Numbered from the stretch's first letter, positions 26,014 through 35,743 are shown. The stretch is DNA of 64,000 nucleotides from Cytobacillus eiseniae (GCF_017874625.1 NZ_JAGIKZ010000005.1:62001-126000), one strand, 5' to 3'. The notes: generated by a model not told the origin, from the sequence alone. Numbers and translations are program-made.

Positions 26014-26545
26014 CTATTTGCAAAGGTTTGCGATATTTTTGCAAATACAGATATATTTTTTGCGGAATGAGTTTAATAGCCATTGTATTTATTTGCAATC
26101 TAGTTACTATTTTTGCGAGATTCGATTTTTATTTGTGATCTTGCTACTTTTTTGCGATATTTAGTTTTTATTTGCGAACTTGCTACTCTTTTTTGCGATA
26201 TTTTTCTTTTATTTGCGAAACAGCTACTCTTTTTTGCGATATTTTTCTTTTATTTGCGAACCGGCTACTTTTTTTGCGATATTCGATTTTTATTTGCAAT
26301 CTTGCTACTTTTTTGCGATATTTTATTTTTATTTGCGAAACAGCTTCTCTTTTTTGCGATATTTTACTTTTATTTGCGAAACAGCTACTTTTTTGCGATA
26401 TTTTATTTTTATTTGCGAAACAGCTACTTTTTTTGCGATATTTTACTTTTATTTGCGAAACAGCTTCTCTTTTTTGCGATATTTTACTTTTATTTGCGAA
26501 CCACTACTTTTCTTGCGATATTCAAGCTTTATGTGCAATCTAGCC
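26014..26545 (+). repeat. Tandem array of a 39-41 bp unit (TTTGCGA every ~20 bp)
   Basis: Eleven units fill 26094-26533 (average 40 bp), preceded by degenerate copies from about 26014 and followed by a partial unit. Each unit reads about TGCGAAACAGCTACT, a T run of 6-8, GCGATATTTTA, TTTTATT. Each thus holds two TTTGCGA motifs about 20 bp apart, two helical turns. Differences are point changes and T-run length. The plus strand of the unit has no stop codon, so three long ORFs appear by chance. It lies between the divergent NERD gene and namA. Confidence 0.92.
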
Positions 26546-26581
26546 ATTTTTTACAAACCCCTACCCAAAGAAGCTAGTTCT

Positions 26582-26610
26582 TTTTCATTTAACGAAGCGA
26601 TTGCTATACT
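26582..26610 (+). promoter_or_regulatory. Promoter of namA
   Basis: TTTTCA (26582-26587), 17 bp, TATACT (26605-26610), 33 bp upstream of the namA start. Confidence 0.5.
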
Positions 26611-26643
26611 AGAGAGGGACATACATAATAGGAGGTTTTTCTA

Positions 26644-27663
26644 ATGGAAGCAAAGCTTTTTACCCCTTTTACGATCAAGGATACGACGATTAAAAATCGG
26701 ATCGTCATGGCACCGATGTGCATGTACTCGTGCCCTAACGAGGATGGCATTGTCCAAAATTGGCATAAAACACATTATACGAGCCGCGCTGTCGGTCAAG
26801 TTGGTCTCATTATTATCGAAGCGACTGCTGTGACACCACAAGGGCGCATATCTCCGAATGATCTAGGGATCTGGAGCGATGACCATATAGCTGGATTGAA
26901 GGAATTAACAGATTTAATGAAGGAACATGGAACAACAACAGGCATTCAGCTCGCACATGCTGGAAGGAAAGCAGTACTAGAAGGCGAAATCCTTGCACCT
27001 TCAGCGATCGCCTTCAATGAAAAATCAAAAAGGCCAAAGGAAATGACAAAAGAAGAAATTCAAGATACGATTGAAGCCTTCAAACTTGGGGCTGAACGGG
27101 CAAAAAAGGCGGGCTTTGAAATCATTGAAATTCATGGTGCACATGGCTACTTAATAAATGAATTCCTGTCTCCACTGTCTAATCAGCGTACAGACGAATA
27201 CGGAGGATCAGCAGAAAATCGGTACCGTCTTCTTCATGAAATCATTGAAGCAATTAAAACGGTATGGGAAGGTCCGCTTTTTGTAAGAGTTTCAGCAAAT
27301 GATTATCACGAAGATGGCTTAACTCCTCAGGATTATGTCCAATTTGCTCACTGGATGAAAGAGCAAGGCATTGATCTGATTGATGTAAGCTCAGGAGCTG
27401 TTGTTCCAGCCAAAATCAATGTGTATCCAGGCTATCAAGTGACGTATGCGGAAAAAATCAGAGCAGAAGCGAATATCCCAACTGGTGCTGTTGGCTTAAT
27501 TACCTCTCCCCTGCATGCAGAGGAGATCTTGCAAAATGAGCGGGCCGATTTAATTTTCCTTGCACGAGAGCTTCTACGTGATCCGTACTGGCCACGACGT
27601 GCAGCCAAGGAGCTTAATACAGAAATTAATTTCCCTAAACAATATGAGCGTGGTTGGGTGTAA
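26644..27663 (+). CDS. namA: NADPH dehydrogenase NamA (YqjM, old yellow enzyme)
   Basis: A 339-residue FMN enzyme that reduces alpha,beta-unsaturated carbonyls and some nitro compounds. It shows the YqjM-class hallmarks: N-terminal [11 protein letters not shown] with the FMN-modulating Cys, [20 protein letters not shown] in part, the substrate-binding H-x-x-H (IHGAHGYL) and the C-terminal arginine finger region. The site GGAGGTTTTTCTA precedes the ATG. A bidirectional terminator follows. Confidence 0.94.
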   Translation: MEAKLFTPFTIKDTTIKNRIVMAPMCMYSCPNEDGIVQNWHKTHYTSRAVGQVGLIIIEATAVTPQGRISPNDLGIWSDDHIAGLKELTDLMKEHGTTTGIQLAHAGRKAVLEGEILAPSAIAFNEKSKRPKEMTKEEIQDTIEAFKLGAERAKKAGFEIIEIHGAHGYLINEFLSPLSNQRTDEYGGSAENRYRLLHEIIEAIKTVWEGPLFVRVSANDYHEDGLTPQDYVQFAHWMKEQGIDLIDVSSGAVVPAKINVYPGYQVTYAEKIRAEANIPTGAVGLITSPLHAEEILQNERADLIFLARELLRDPYWPRRAAKELNTEINFPKQYERGWV

Positions 27664-27665
27664 GT

Positions 27666-27707
27666 AAAAAAAGTGGATGACCTCTCAAAAAGGCCATCCA
27701 CTTTTTT
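27666..27707. terminator. Bidirectional terminator between namA and the symporter gene
   Basis: AAAAAAGTGGATG-CC pairs with GG-CATCCACTTTTTT; A and T runs on both sides serve both convergent genes. Confidence 0.85.
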
Positions 27708-27711
27708 ATCC

Positions 27712-29046
27712 TTATATAAGATTTAACGAATCCAAAAACACAACAATAATGACAATCGGAACGATAAAACGCATTAAGAAATACCAAATCGTAAAAACAA
27801 AATGAAGTCCCTTTGATCCTTGAATGAGCTCACTCTTGAGAAGATCCTTCTTCATCTTAAACGACACAAAGATTGAGATGAGCAACGCACCAAATGGCAA
27901 CAAAATATTACTAACAAGAAAATCTGCACTATCAAAAATAGTTCTTCCAAAAATTGAGATATCAGACAAAAGGCTATATGATAGCGCTGAAGGAATGCCT
28001 ACTGCAAAAATAGCGATCCCCATCAACCAAGTCATTTTATTCCTTCCTTTGCCCTTCGTTAAAGCAGCAACAACAATTTCAAGCATTGAAAAGGCAGATG
28101 TTAATGTAGCGAATAAGAACAAGGATAGGAATAAGAACAAAAATACTTTTCCAAAAACCATTTGTTCAAAAACAGATGGGAGTACGATAAACAATAGACC
28201 TGGACCATCCGTTGGTTCAAATCCCAACGAAAACACGGCTGGGAAAATAGCTAATCCTGCTAAAATCGAGATGAATAGATTCATCAAAACGACAGATATA
28301 GCCGGCTGCAACAAGCTCTCTTTCTTTGATAAATAAGAGCTATATGTAACCATAACCGATATCCCAACACTTAAAGAGAAAAAGGATTGGCCCATTGCAT
28401 AAAGAAGGCTTTCAGAGTTTAAGCTTGAGAAATCTGGCTTCAAAAAGAAGCGAACACCATCCATTGCACCATCCAATGATAAAGAACGAACGATTAAAAT
28501 AAGAAAGATAAGAAAGAGTGCAGGCATCATGATTTTACTCATCTGCTCAATCCCTTTTTGAACTCCTCTTGCGACAATAACAACTGTGATCAATAAGAAG
28601 ATTCCTTGAGAAACAACAGCAATTGTTGGATTAGCAACAGAGTTTTCAAAAAAGACTTTATATCCACCAGCTTCTTGATCCATCCCACCAGTTACAGTAG
28701 CAAATAAATAATGGATAATCCATCCGCCGATCACACTGTAAAAAGACAATAAAATAAAACTTGTAAATACACCTAGATAACCAATCCAATGCCATTTCGT
28801 CCCCGGTGCAATTTTCTTATAAGCACTAATTGCTTCCTTCCCCGTACTGCGTCCAATCACAAATTCTCCAAGCAAAAGAGGAAATCCAATTAACACAGAA
28901 AAAATCAAAAACAGGAGAATGAATGCGCCACCACCGCTATTACCTGTCACATAAGGTAATTTCCAAATTGCCCCTAGGCCAATTGCTGACCCAGCAGAAG
29001 CTAGTATAAAGCCAATTTTTGAAGACCATTGTTCATTTTGCTGCAT
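27712..29046 (-). CDS. Neurotransmitter:sodium symporter (NSS) family amino acid transporter
   Basis: A 444-residue Na+-coupled transporter of the LeuT/MhsT/TnaT fold with about eleven membrane segments. TM1 carries the unwound Na+/substrate site [22 protein letters not shown] (quoted in part) and TM6 follows [15 protein letters not shown]. The start at 29046 follows ATGGAGGAGAGTAAA; a longer in-frame form to 29253 runs into the T-box and is rejected. The T-box upstream has a Phe-type specifier, so phenylalanine or another aromatic amino acid is the probable substrate. Confidence 0.88.
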   Translation of the reverse strand: MQQNEQWSSKIGFILASAGSAIGLGAIWKLPYVTGNSGGGAFILLFLIFSVLIGFPLLLGEFVIGRSTGKEAISAYKKIAPGTKWHWIGYLGVFTSFILLSFYSVIGGWIIHYLFATVTGGMDQEAGGYKVFFENSVANPTIAVVSQGIFLLITVVIVARGVQKGIEQMSKIMMPALFLIFLILIVRSLSLDGAMDGVRFFLKPDFSSLNSESLLYAMGQSFFSLSVGISVMVTYSSYLSKKESLLQPAISVVLMNLFISILAGLAIFPAVFSLGFEPTDGPGLLFIVLPSVFEQMVFGKVFLFLFLSLFLFATLTSAFSMLEIVVAALTKGKGRNKMTWLMGIAIFAVGIPSALSYSLLSDISIFGRTIFDSADFLVSNILLPFGALLISIFVSFKMKKDLLKSELIQGSKGLHFVFTIWYFLMRFIVPIVIIVVFLDSLNLI

Positions 29047-29171
29047 TTTACTCTCCTCCATTTTCCTACAAGGCGTGAATCGTTCAGAAATTGGCCAAAT
29101 TTCGACGAACTGTTTATCGTATTTTTGTTGCAATCCAATTGGTAATTGTACATGAGATGATCCGTCAAAGA

Positions 29172-29434
29172 CGCAAAAAAAGCCATCTCTTTCTAAAAGG
29201 GACGTGATGAACTCACGCGGTACCACCCTTTTTGAAAGCAAATGACTTTCCACTCAATAGGTTAACGAAAAATGATTCCGTTCTCCTGCCAAAAATATGC
29301 AGGTAGAAAAAGCTCCAAGGTGAAATTCATCTTATTTTTGTATCAGTTTCCACCAGCCACTGACTCTCTATTAACAGGGAAATAAGACTTAGTTACTCTC
29401 TTCATAGCTTTATAAATATGAACTTTTTTGTATA
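29172..29434 (-). ncRNA. T-box riboswitch upstream of the NSS transporter gene
   Basis: Minus strand. The T-box sequence AAGGGTGGTACCGCG (29217-29231) and a terminator ending in seven T (around 29172-29205) are clear, as are AGAGAGTCAGTGG and a stem I region. The specifier region reads GAAT-TTC-ACC, with TTC (Phe) at 29322-29324 aligned as in the proI T-box; reading one base earlier gives TTT, also Phe. Confidence 0.85.
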
Positions 29435-29440
29435 AATGTG

Positions 29441-29469
29441 AGTATATTATACTCATTAGGACAAGTCAA
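29441..29469 (-). promoter_or_regulatory. Promoter of the T-box/NSS transcript
   Basis: Minus strand TTGACT (29464-29469), 17 bp, TATACT (29441-29446). A perfect palindrome GAGTATA-A-TATACTC covers the -10. Confidence 0.65.
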
Positions 29470-29498
29470 TACTTTTTGAAAAAATAAAAAAATGAAGA

Positions 29499-30422
29499 TT
29501 ACCGTAATGGAAGATGAATCTCTTTAAAATCCTCTGCTATAACGGTTACTGGAAAAGATTCTCTTGCTTCTTCCACTAATCGCATCCAATCTGTTCGATC
29601 ATACCTTGAGCTAATATGTGTTAAACAAAGCTTTCTTACCCCTGCTTTCTCAGCAACCTTGGCAGCTTGAACAGTAGTGGAATGAAAATATTCATAGGCA
29701 AGTGATTCTTCCCCACTAGAAAAAGTTGCTTCGTGTACAAGAAGATCAGCATCAAGAGCTAATTGAATAGCAGCATCACAGTAGCGTGTATCACCAAGAA
29801 TAGCAATGATTCTTCCCTTTTGCTTAGGGCCTAAAAAGCGTGCACTTTCAATGATTTCTCCATTTTCGAGTTCAATAGGCTCCCCATTTTTTATTTTTTT
29901 ATAGATAGGTCCAGGATTAATTCCTGCTTTCAGCAGTTTATCCGCGAGCAAGGTTCCAGGTCTATCTTTTTCAATGATACGATACCCATAAGAAGGGATG
30001 CCGTGCTCGAGAAGTTTCGCTTCCACAATGAACGCATCATCCTCAAAAATAACCCCTTCCTCAATCTCAATGATCTTTAGTGAGTATTTAAGATAAGTCT
30101 GACTAGTCGATAAGGAAATTTCCACATAGTCCTTCAGTCCCTTTGGACCGTATAATGTGACTTCCGATTCTCCTCCTTGAAAGGAGCGGCTTGATAATAA
30201 CCCTGGCAGTCCGTAAATATGATCGCCATGTAAATGTGTAATAAAAATTTTTTCGATTCTTCTCGGTTTGATTGATGTATGTAGTACTTGATGCTGAGTC
30301 GCTTCTCCACAATCGAAAAGCCATATGGTACCACGTTCCTCAAGCAATTTCAATGCAATTGAAGTAACATTTCTCAGCTTCGCAGGCATCCCCGCACCTG
30401 TACCTAAAAAAAAGACTTCCAT
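29499..30422 (-). CDS. rnz: Ribonuclease Z
   Basis: A 307-residue endonuclease that trims tRNA 3' trailers lacking encoded CCA. The metallo-beta-lactamase motif H-L-H-G-D-H ([16 protein letters not shown]) binds two zinc ions; later ligands lie in [17 protein letters not shown] and LTHISSRYD. The start [18 protein letters not shown] is the usual RNase Z N-terminus. In B. subtilis zwf and gndA lie between rnz and yqjH; here they are absent and dinB is adjacent. Confidence 0.94.
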   Translation of the reverse strand: MEVFFLGTGAGMPAKLRNVTSIALKLLEERGTIWLFDCGEATQHQVLHTSIKPRRIEKIFITHLHGDHIYGLPGLLSSRSFQGGESEVTLYGPKGLKDYVEISLSTSQTYLKYSLKIIEIEEGVIFEDDAFIVEAKLLEHGIPSYGYRIIEKDRPGTLLADKLLKAGINPGPIYKKIKNGEPIELENGEIIESARFLGPKQKGRIIAILGDTRYCDAAIQLALDADLLVHEATFSSGEESLAYEYFHSTTVQAAKVAEKAGVRKLCLTHISSRYDRTDWMRLVEEARESFPVTVIAEDFKEIHLPLR

Positions 30423-30475
30423 CTAAATACGCTCCCCTTTAACTGAATGTCCTTACTATACCATAGCTTCCCTTA

Positions 30476-30504
30476 TTAAAAACATAGAGCATAAAGAAGC
30501 TATG
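30476..30504 (-). terminator. Terminator of dinB
   Basis: Minus strand CATAG / CTATG stem with a 12-base loop, followed by TTTTTAAT. The stem is short, so moderate confidence. Confidence 0.45.
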
Positions 30505-30522
30505 ACTTTACCGTCTATGTGA

Positions 30523-31812
30523 TTACTTATCTTCATGATCGGCTTTTCGATACGGGAAATCATGGAGAAAATCCTTATTAAAGCTCGTTTCTGTTCCAAT
30601 TTTTTCTTGCTGTTTTTTTATTTCAGGCATCATTCCTGCCCGTTCAATAATATGGCTTCCAAATTTCTCTCGCAGCTCAGCTAATGCCTGAAAAAGCGGC
30701 TCCTTTTTTGCCTCTTTTTCAAAGCTAAACAGATCAAGCTGTTTGCTTGCCTCATTGTATTCGACCAAATCCATCGTTGTCACACCAAGTAATCTAACTA
30801 GATCACCATTCCAATGCTTAAGAAAAAGCTGTTTGACAACTGTATAAATTTCATCTTGATTCCCAATTGGATTCTGGAGCTTCTTGCTTCTAGTAATTGT
30901 TTTCCGATTTTTAAATCGAATGGTAACTCCTACTGAAGTTGCTAGTACTTTTTTTCTTTTAAGCCTTACCGCTACAGTTGCAGCTAATCTTTCAAGCACA
31001 AGCAGAAGTTCCTGCTGGTTTGACACGTCTCTTGGCAGCGTAGTCGAATTGCCAATGCTTTTAAATTCAGCAGCTGCATTCGGATCGACCGCTCTTGTAT
31101 CCCTTCCATTTGCTCGTTCCTTTAATCTGTGACCATTGATTCCAAGGAGTGACTTTAACTGGATTTCATTTGCCTTTGCTAAGTCACCAATTGTATTTAT
31201 TTGAATCGTTCTAAGCTTCTCTCCAGTTTTCTTTCCAACGCCGTGCATTTCCTCTACCGCTAGTGGCCAAAGAACAGCTTGAACATCTCTTTTGCGAAGA
31301 ATCGTAATGCCCATTGGCTTCTTCATATCAGAAGCAGTCTTTGCAAGAAACTTATTTGGTGCAATTCCGATGCTGCATGGCAAATCTAGCTGATTTAGCA
31401 GTTGCTTTTGGATTGAATGAGCAATTTCAAGCGGTGTGCCAAATTCATAACTATCTGTAATATCTATATAGCCTTCATCAATTGATACAGGTTCAACTAA
31501 GGATGAATACTGATTTAAAATTTCAAACATCGCGATGGAAGCCGTACGGTATCGATCAAAATTTGGCTTTTTTACAATTAGCTGCGGGCAGAGTTTTTTT
31601 GCTTCCCAAAGAGCCATCGTTGTTTTCACACCATAGCTTCTCGCTTCATAGCTGCAAGTAACAATAATTCCTCTTCTTTCCTCCGGGTTTCCTGCAATCG
31701 CTAAAGGCTTGCCCTTCAATGAAGAATCATAAGCCATTTCAACCGATGCATAAAAACTATTCATATCAACATGTAAAATGACACGCCCATTTTTTGGATA
31801 CATTTGTTTCAT
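30523..31812 (-). CDS. dinB: DNA polymerase IV (PolYA, YqjH)
   Basis: A 429-residue Y-family translesion polymerase of the DinB class: VDMNSFYASVEMAYD with the first catalytic Asp, VSIDEGYIDITD with the Asp-Glu pair, helix-hairpin-helix thumb (EEMHGVGKKTGEKLRTI) and a C-terminal clamp-binding QLDLFSF. No LexA box is seen upstream, unlike polYB. AAGGA precedes the start by about ten bases. Confidence 0.94.
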   Translation of the reverse strand: MKQMYPKNGRVILHVDMNSFYASVEMAYDSSLKGKPLAIAGNPEERRGIIVTCSYEARSYGVKTTMALWEAKKLCPQLIVKKPNFDRYRTASIAMFEILNQYSSLVEPVSIDEGYIDITDSYEFGTPLEIAHSIQKQLLNQLDLPCSIGIAPNKFLAKTASDMKKPMGITILRKRDVQAVLWPLAVEEMHGVGKKTGEKLRTIQINTIGDLAKANEIQLKSLLGINGHRLKERANGRDTRAVDPNAAAEFKSIGNSTTLPRDVSNQQELLLVLERLAATVAVRLKRKKVLATSVGVTIRFKNRKTITRSKKLQNPIGNQDEIYTVVKQLFLKHWNGDLVRLLGVTTMDLVEYNEASKQLDLFSFEKEAKKEPLFQALAELREKFGSHIIERAGMMPEIKKQQEKIGTETSFNKDFLHDFPYRKADHEDK

Positions 31813-31850
31813 GCCGGCACTTCCTTATGAAAATTCTCCTCCTATTTTAA

Positions 31851-31883
31851 CAAAAAAACAGAGAGCTTGTTTGCCTCTCTGTT
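31851..31883 (-). terminator. Terminator of cheW
   Basis: Minus strand AACAGAGAG / CTCTCTGTT stem (9 bp) followed by seven T. Confidence 0.85.
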
Positions 31884-31891
31884 CAAAAATA

Positions 31892-32368
31892 TTAAGTCGT
31901 TTCTTTCTGTGATTTCATGAATTCCTGAATTTCTCTTATCCCATCAAGTGATTGGACTAAAATTGATGGATCAATCATTGTGATCACTCGGGAATCAAGA
32001 TTTGCAACGCCAGTAAAATAGGTTGTCTTTTGGTAAGCGATTAAACCTAATTGCTTTAATTTATCTGATGGAATATCAATGATTTCCTTTGCCTCTGAAA
32101 CAATGACACCTATTGAGAGCATCTCTGTTTGTAAAACGATCATCTTCGTTGCCTCAGACATCTCATATGATCGATTATAGAGAATCTTTTCAAAATCAAT
32201 CACAGGAATGAGCTCATCTCTTACTTTCGTAATCCCATTTACATAGCTTGGTAAGTGAGGTATCGGTGTTATTCCTTCTACTTTTTCAATTGACATCACA
32301 AACTGAATTGGAATTGCATATTCTTCATTGCCAACTTGAAAAACAACTACCTTATTAATATTATCCAA
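31892..32368 (-). CDS. cheW: CheW chemotaxis adaptor
   Basis: A 158-residue CheW-domain protein that couples receptors to the CheA kinase. It starts MDNINKVVVFQVGNEEYAIP from a TTG with GGTGGAG upstream; an in-frame ATG at 32386 has no ribosome site. Conserved parts include PIPHLPSYVNGI and RDELIPVIDF. It is isolated from other chemotaxis genes; a chemoreceptor gene lies at 12209-13687. Confidence 0.88.
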   Translation of the reverse strand: MDNINKVVVFQVGNEEYAIPIQFVMSIEKVEGITPIPHLPSYVNGITKVRDELIPVIDFEKILYNRSYEMSEATKMIVLQTEMLSIGVIVSEAKEIIDIPSDKLKQLGLIAYQKTTYFTGVANLDSRVITMIDPSILVQSLDGIREIQEFMKSQKETT

Positions 32369-32512
32369 TTTTCTCCACCCTTCCATTCAGATAGGTGTAT
32401 ATTACCACTATCAATTTATTACAAATATATCATATTCTCCTTATATGGACTAGCAAAGGAAGTTGATTTAGTAGATAAGTCACGGATTTGCTATTCTTCA
32501 ATCATCTAATGT

Positions 32513-32544
32513 AAAAAGAGAACCAAACGAGGTTCTCCTTTTTA
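32513..32544 (-). terminator. Terminator of yqjE
   Basis: Minus strand GAGAACC / GGTTCTC stem, six-base loop, TTTTT tail; it directly abuts the yqjE stop codon. Confidence 0.82.
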
Positions 32545-33663
32545 TCAAGCTGATACTTCTTCAATAATCGCAATGACCATTTCAGCTAATTTATTTAATT
32601 CTTCAATTGGCATACGCTCATTCGTTGTATGGATTTCTTCATAACCGACAGCAAGATTAACGGTTGGAATATCAAAACCTGCAATGACATTCGCATCACT
32701 GCCGCCGCCACTTTTTAATAGCTCACTGCTGCGGCCAATTTTCGCTGCAGCTTTGCGTGCTACTTCAACCACATGGTCGCCTTCACCAAATTTAAAACCA
32801 GGATACATCACTTCAACTTCAACCTTTGCTTGTCCACCCATTTCAACAGCAGCTGTTTCAAATGCTTCCTTCATTTTGCTTACTTGCTGTTCCATTTTTT
32901 CATTAATTAATGAACGTGCCTCAGCCAAAATTTCCACATGGTCACAAACGATATTTGTTTGTGTACCACCTTCAAAGCGGCCAATATTTGCAGTTGTTTC
33001 TTCATCAATTCGCCCTAATGGCATTCTTGAAATCGCCTTAGAAGCAATTGTAATTGCTGAAACACCTTTTTCTGGTGCAACACCCGCATGCGCTGTTTTG
33101 CCGAAGATCGTCGCTTTTACTTTTGCTTGTGTTGGCGCTGCAACAATAATATTTCCTACCTTGCCATCACTATCAAGCGCATAACCGTATTTAGCTGTAA
33201 TTAATGATGAATCAAGCACCTTTGCACCAACTAATCCAGATTCTTCCCCAACAGTAATAATAAACTCAATTTTGCCATGTTGAATCTTTTGTTCCTTCAA
33301 CACTTTAATTATTTCAAGCATGACTGAAAGACCTGTTTTATCATCTGCACCTAGAATAGTTGTCCCGTCTGTTACAATATAGCCATCTTGAATGGATGGT
33401 TTCACTCCTCTTGCAGGTACGACTGTATCCATATGTGAAGTAAAGTAGATTGTGTCTACTCCCTCCTTCGTTGCTGGAAGGGTGCAAATTAAGTTGCCAG
33501 CACCATGTCCAGTCTGTGCTGTCGTATCATCTTCAAAAACTTCAACACCGAGGTCAGAGAACTTCTTCTTCAGAACCTTGGCAATCTCTGTTTCAAATTT
33601 TGTTTCAGAATCAATCTGCACAAGCTCTAAAAATTCATTTAATAATCGTTCATGATTAATCAT
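32545..33663 (-). CDS. yqjE: M20 family metallopeptidase YqjE (PepT-like)
   Basis: A 372-residue zinc aminopeptidase of the M20/M42 tripeptidase type. Metal and catalytic residues are present: H in TSHMDTV, D in LGADDKTG, the E-E pair in TVGEESGL, D in ALDSDG and the last H in EIHTTNERM. A dimerisation domain spans residues 185-290. Cytoplasmic. Gene order (yqjE before yqjD and yqjC) matches B. subtilis. Confidence 0.9.
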   Translation of the reverse strand: MINHERLLNEFLELVQIDSETKFETEIAKVLKKKFSDLGVEVFEDDTTAQTGHGAGNLICTLPATKEGVDTIYFTSHMDTVVPARGVKPSIQDGYIVTDGTTILGADDKTGLSVMLEIIKVLKEQKIQHGKIEFIITVGEESGLVGAKVLDSSLITAKYGYALDSDGKVGNIIVAAPTQAKVKATIFGKTAHAGVAPEKGVSAITIASKAISRMPLGRIDEETTANIGRFEGGTQTNIVCDHVEILAEARSLINEKMEQQVSKMKEAFETAAVEMGGQAKVEVEVMYPGFKFGEGDHVVEVARKAAAKIGRSSELLKSGGGSDANVIAGFDIPTVNLAVGYEEIHTTNERMPIEELNKLAEMVIAIIEEVSA

Positions 33664-33777
33664 CTTCCATTCATCCTCCCAATATATGTATAAATCAATA
33701 TGTTCTTAACTATTCTAGTATACCTTTACGATAGTTGTTTGCAAATAGATTAAGAAGAGCATCGCAGAAAACGATTT

Positions 33778-35328
33778 TTACAAAGGAATATTCCCATGCT
33801 TCTTCTTTGGTCTTGTTTCCTTTTTGTTTTTAAGCATATCAAGTGCTTGAATAAGCTTGATTCTCGTTTCCCGTGGATCGATAACATCATCCACCATTCC
33901 TCTGCTGGCAGCTACATATGGATTGGCAAATTTCTCGCGGTATTCTTCAATTTTCTGTGCTCTTGTCGCTTCTGGATCGTCACTATCTTGTATTTCTCTA
34001 GCAAATATAATATTTGCCGCTCCTTGTGGCCCCATGACAGCCACTTCTGCATTTGGCCATGCAAAAACAAGATCTGCACCAATTGATTTACTATTAAGCG
34101 CTACGTACGCTCCCCCAAACGCCTTACGTAAAATAACAGTAAGCTTTGGAACAGTTGCTTCTGAGTACGCATACAAAATCTTTGCTCCATGACGAATGAT
34201 TCCACCATGCTCTTGCTTTACACCTGGGAAAAAGCCTGTCACATCTTCAAAGGTGATGAGCGGAATATTAAACGAATCACAGAAACGGATGAATCTTGCT
34301 GCCTTATCTGATGAATCGATATCCAGACCACCAGCCATAACTTTCGGCTGATTACAAACTAAGCCAACAACTTCGCCTTTGATTCTAGCTAGTCCGACAA
34401 CAATATTTTTCGCAAAATCTTGCTGAACCTCCATAAAGGAATCTGTATCAACAACTTGCTCAATTACTTTTCTAACATCATAAGGACGAACCGCATCAAA
34501 AGGAATAATATCTGTCAAGTCTGGACGATAGTCTTCCTCTTCTCCACCATCGAGCATTGGAGGTTTTTCCTCATTATTTTGCGGAAGATAGCTAAGAAGC
34601 TTTCGTACTTCGGCAATGACCTCTGCTTCTGTTTCCGCTTTAAAATGAGCATTCCCACTAATTGAATTATGTACGCTTGCTCCACCCAAATCTTCTGGGG
34701 AAATTTTCTCACCCGTTACTGTTTCAATTACCTTTGGCCCAGTAATAAACATCTGACTTGTTTTCTCAACCATAAATACAAAATCAGTAATTGCTGGGGA
34801 ATATACGGCACCACCCGCACAAGGTCCCATAATAACCGATATTTGAGGAATGACCCCTGAATAAATGGAATTACGGTAAAAGATATGTCCATACCCGTCA
34901 AGAGAGACAACCCCTTCTTGAATTCGTGCCCCGCCTGAATCATTCAAGCCGACAAAGGGCGCACCATTTTCAGCTGCCAAGTCCATTACATTGGCAATCT
35001 TCTTCGCATGCATCTCACCTAACGCCCCTCCAAAAACAGTGAAATCTTGTGAAAATAAAAAAATGGGCCGGCCATTTACTTTCCCGTAACCTGTTACGAC
35101 CCCATCACCAGGTCCCTTTTGTCCATCCAGACCAAAGTCTGTACAGCGATGTTCAATGAAAGGATTTAATTCAACAAATGTCCCTTTGTCTACTAATAAC
35201 TCAATTCGTTCTCTAGCAGTAAGCTTGCCTTTTTCATGCTGTTTGGCAATTCTCTCATCTCCGCCACCTAATTCTATTTCTCTGCGGCGGTCATATAATT
35301 CATTGATTTTTTCATAGATGTCTGCCAT
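33778..35328 (-). CDS. yqjD: Acyl-CoA carboxylase, carboxyltransferase subunit (YqjD; PccB-like)
   Basis: A 516-residue biotin-dependent carboxyltransferase, both crotonase-like halves present: FVGLNDSGGARIQEG and GVIPQISVIMGPCAGGA in the N-half, ITFEDVTGFFPGV and LRKAFGGAYVAL in the C-half. It probably carboxylates propionyl-CoA to methylmalonyl-CoA. No biotin carboxylase or carrier gene is adjacent. The start lies one base after the epimerase stop, so the two are coupled; this replaces a longer in-frame start at 35373. Confidence 0.9.
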   Translation of the reverse strand: MADIYEKINELYDRRREIELGGGDERIAKQHEKGKLTARERIELLVDKGTFVELNPFIEHRCTDFGLDGQKGPGDGVVTGYGKVNGRPIFLFSQDFTVFGGALGEMHAKKIANVMDLAAENGAPFVGLNDSGGARIQEGVVSLDGYGHIFYRNSIYSGVIPQISVIMGPCAGGAVYSPAITDFVFMVEKTSQMFITGPKVIETVTGEKISPEDLGGASVHNSISGNAHFKAETEAEVIAEVRKLLSYLPQNNEEKPPMLDGGEEEDYRPDLTDIIPFDAVRPYDVRKVIEQVVDTDSFMEVQQDFAKNIVVGLARIKGEVVGLVCNQPKVMAGGLDIDSSDKAARFIRFCDSFNIPLITFEDVTGFFPGVKQEHGGIIRHGAKILYAYSEATVPKLTVILRKAFGGAYVALNSKSIGADLVFAWPNAEVAVMGPQGAANIIFAREIQDSDDPEATRAQKIEEYREKFANPYVAASRGMVDDVIDPRETRIKLIQALDMLKNKKETRPKKKHGNIPL

Positions 35329-35329
35329 G

Positions 35330-35743
35330 CTATTTATCCATTCCTTTCTTCTCACAAAATTCATAGAGTACACTTCCAGTTGATTTTGGATGCATGAATG
35401 CTACCTGTGCTCCCCCAGCTCCAGCTTTAGGTACATCTTGAATCATTCGGATGCCATTTTCTTTCATTTCTTTAATTCGCTCTTTAATGTCATCTACTGC
35501 AAGTGCCACATGATGCAGCCCTTCTCCTCGCTTTTCAATAAACTTTGCAACTGCACTCTCTTCACTCGTAGGCTCTAATAGCTCTAGCTTTGTTTCCCCT
35601 GCTTGAAGAAAGGCTACCTTCAGCTTTTCGCTTTCTACTTCTTCAATCCCTAGCAGTGGGAGCTTTAAACAGTCTGTATAAAATGGCAATGCCTCTTCTA
35701 GTGAACGAACAGCAATGCCAATATGGTCAATTTTTTTTATCAT
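35330..35743 (-). CDS. mce: Methylmalonyl-CoA epimerase (YqjC)
   Basis: A 137-residue VOC-fold enzyme that interconverts the two methylmalonyl-CoA isomers, linking the carboxylase to MutAB. It reads IKKIDHIGIAVRSLEEALPFY with the first His ligand, GLHHVALAVDDI with the second, and the C-terminal Glu in VLYEFCEKK. The start follows GGAGGGGTACTA. Coupled to yqjD. Confidence 0.92.
   Translation of the reverse strand: MIKKIDHIGIAVRSLEEALPFYTDCLKLPLLGIEEVESEKLKVAFLQAGETKLELLEPTSEESAVAKFIEKRGEGLHHVALAVDDIKERIKEMKENGIRMIQDVPKAGAGGAQVAFMHPKSTGSVLYEFCEKKGMDK

Noticed and set aside
26014-26545. CRISPR array
   Set aside because: Units are contiguous, with no unique spacers of constant length, and no cas genes are nearby.
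26113-26644. Three long overlapping plus-strand ORFs (about 123-154 codons) in the 40-bp array
   Set aside because: They are the same repeat read in three frames because the unit has no stop codon on that strand. The products are Phe/Tyr/Leu repeats, without ribosome sites.
29046-29253. N-terminal extension of the NSS transporter
   Set aside because: The extension is the translated T-box terminator and leader. The transporter fold begins after the ATG at 29046, which has a strong ribosome site.
30523-31890. LexA control of dinB
   Set aside because: I looked for GAAC-N4-GTTC upstream of the dinB start and found none in the short gap.
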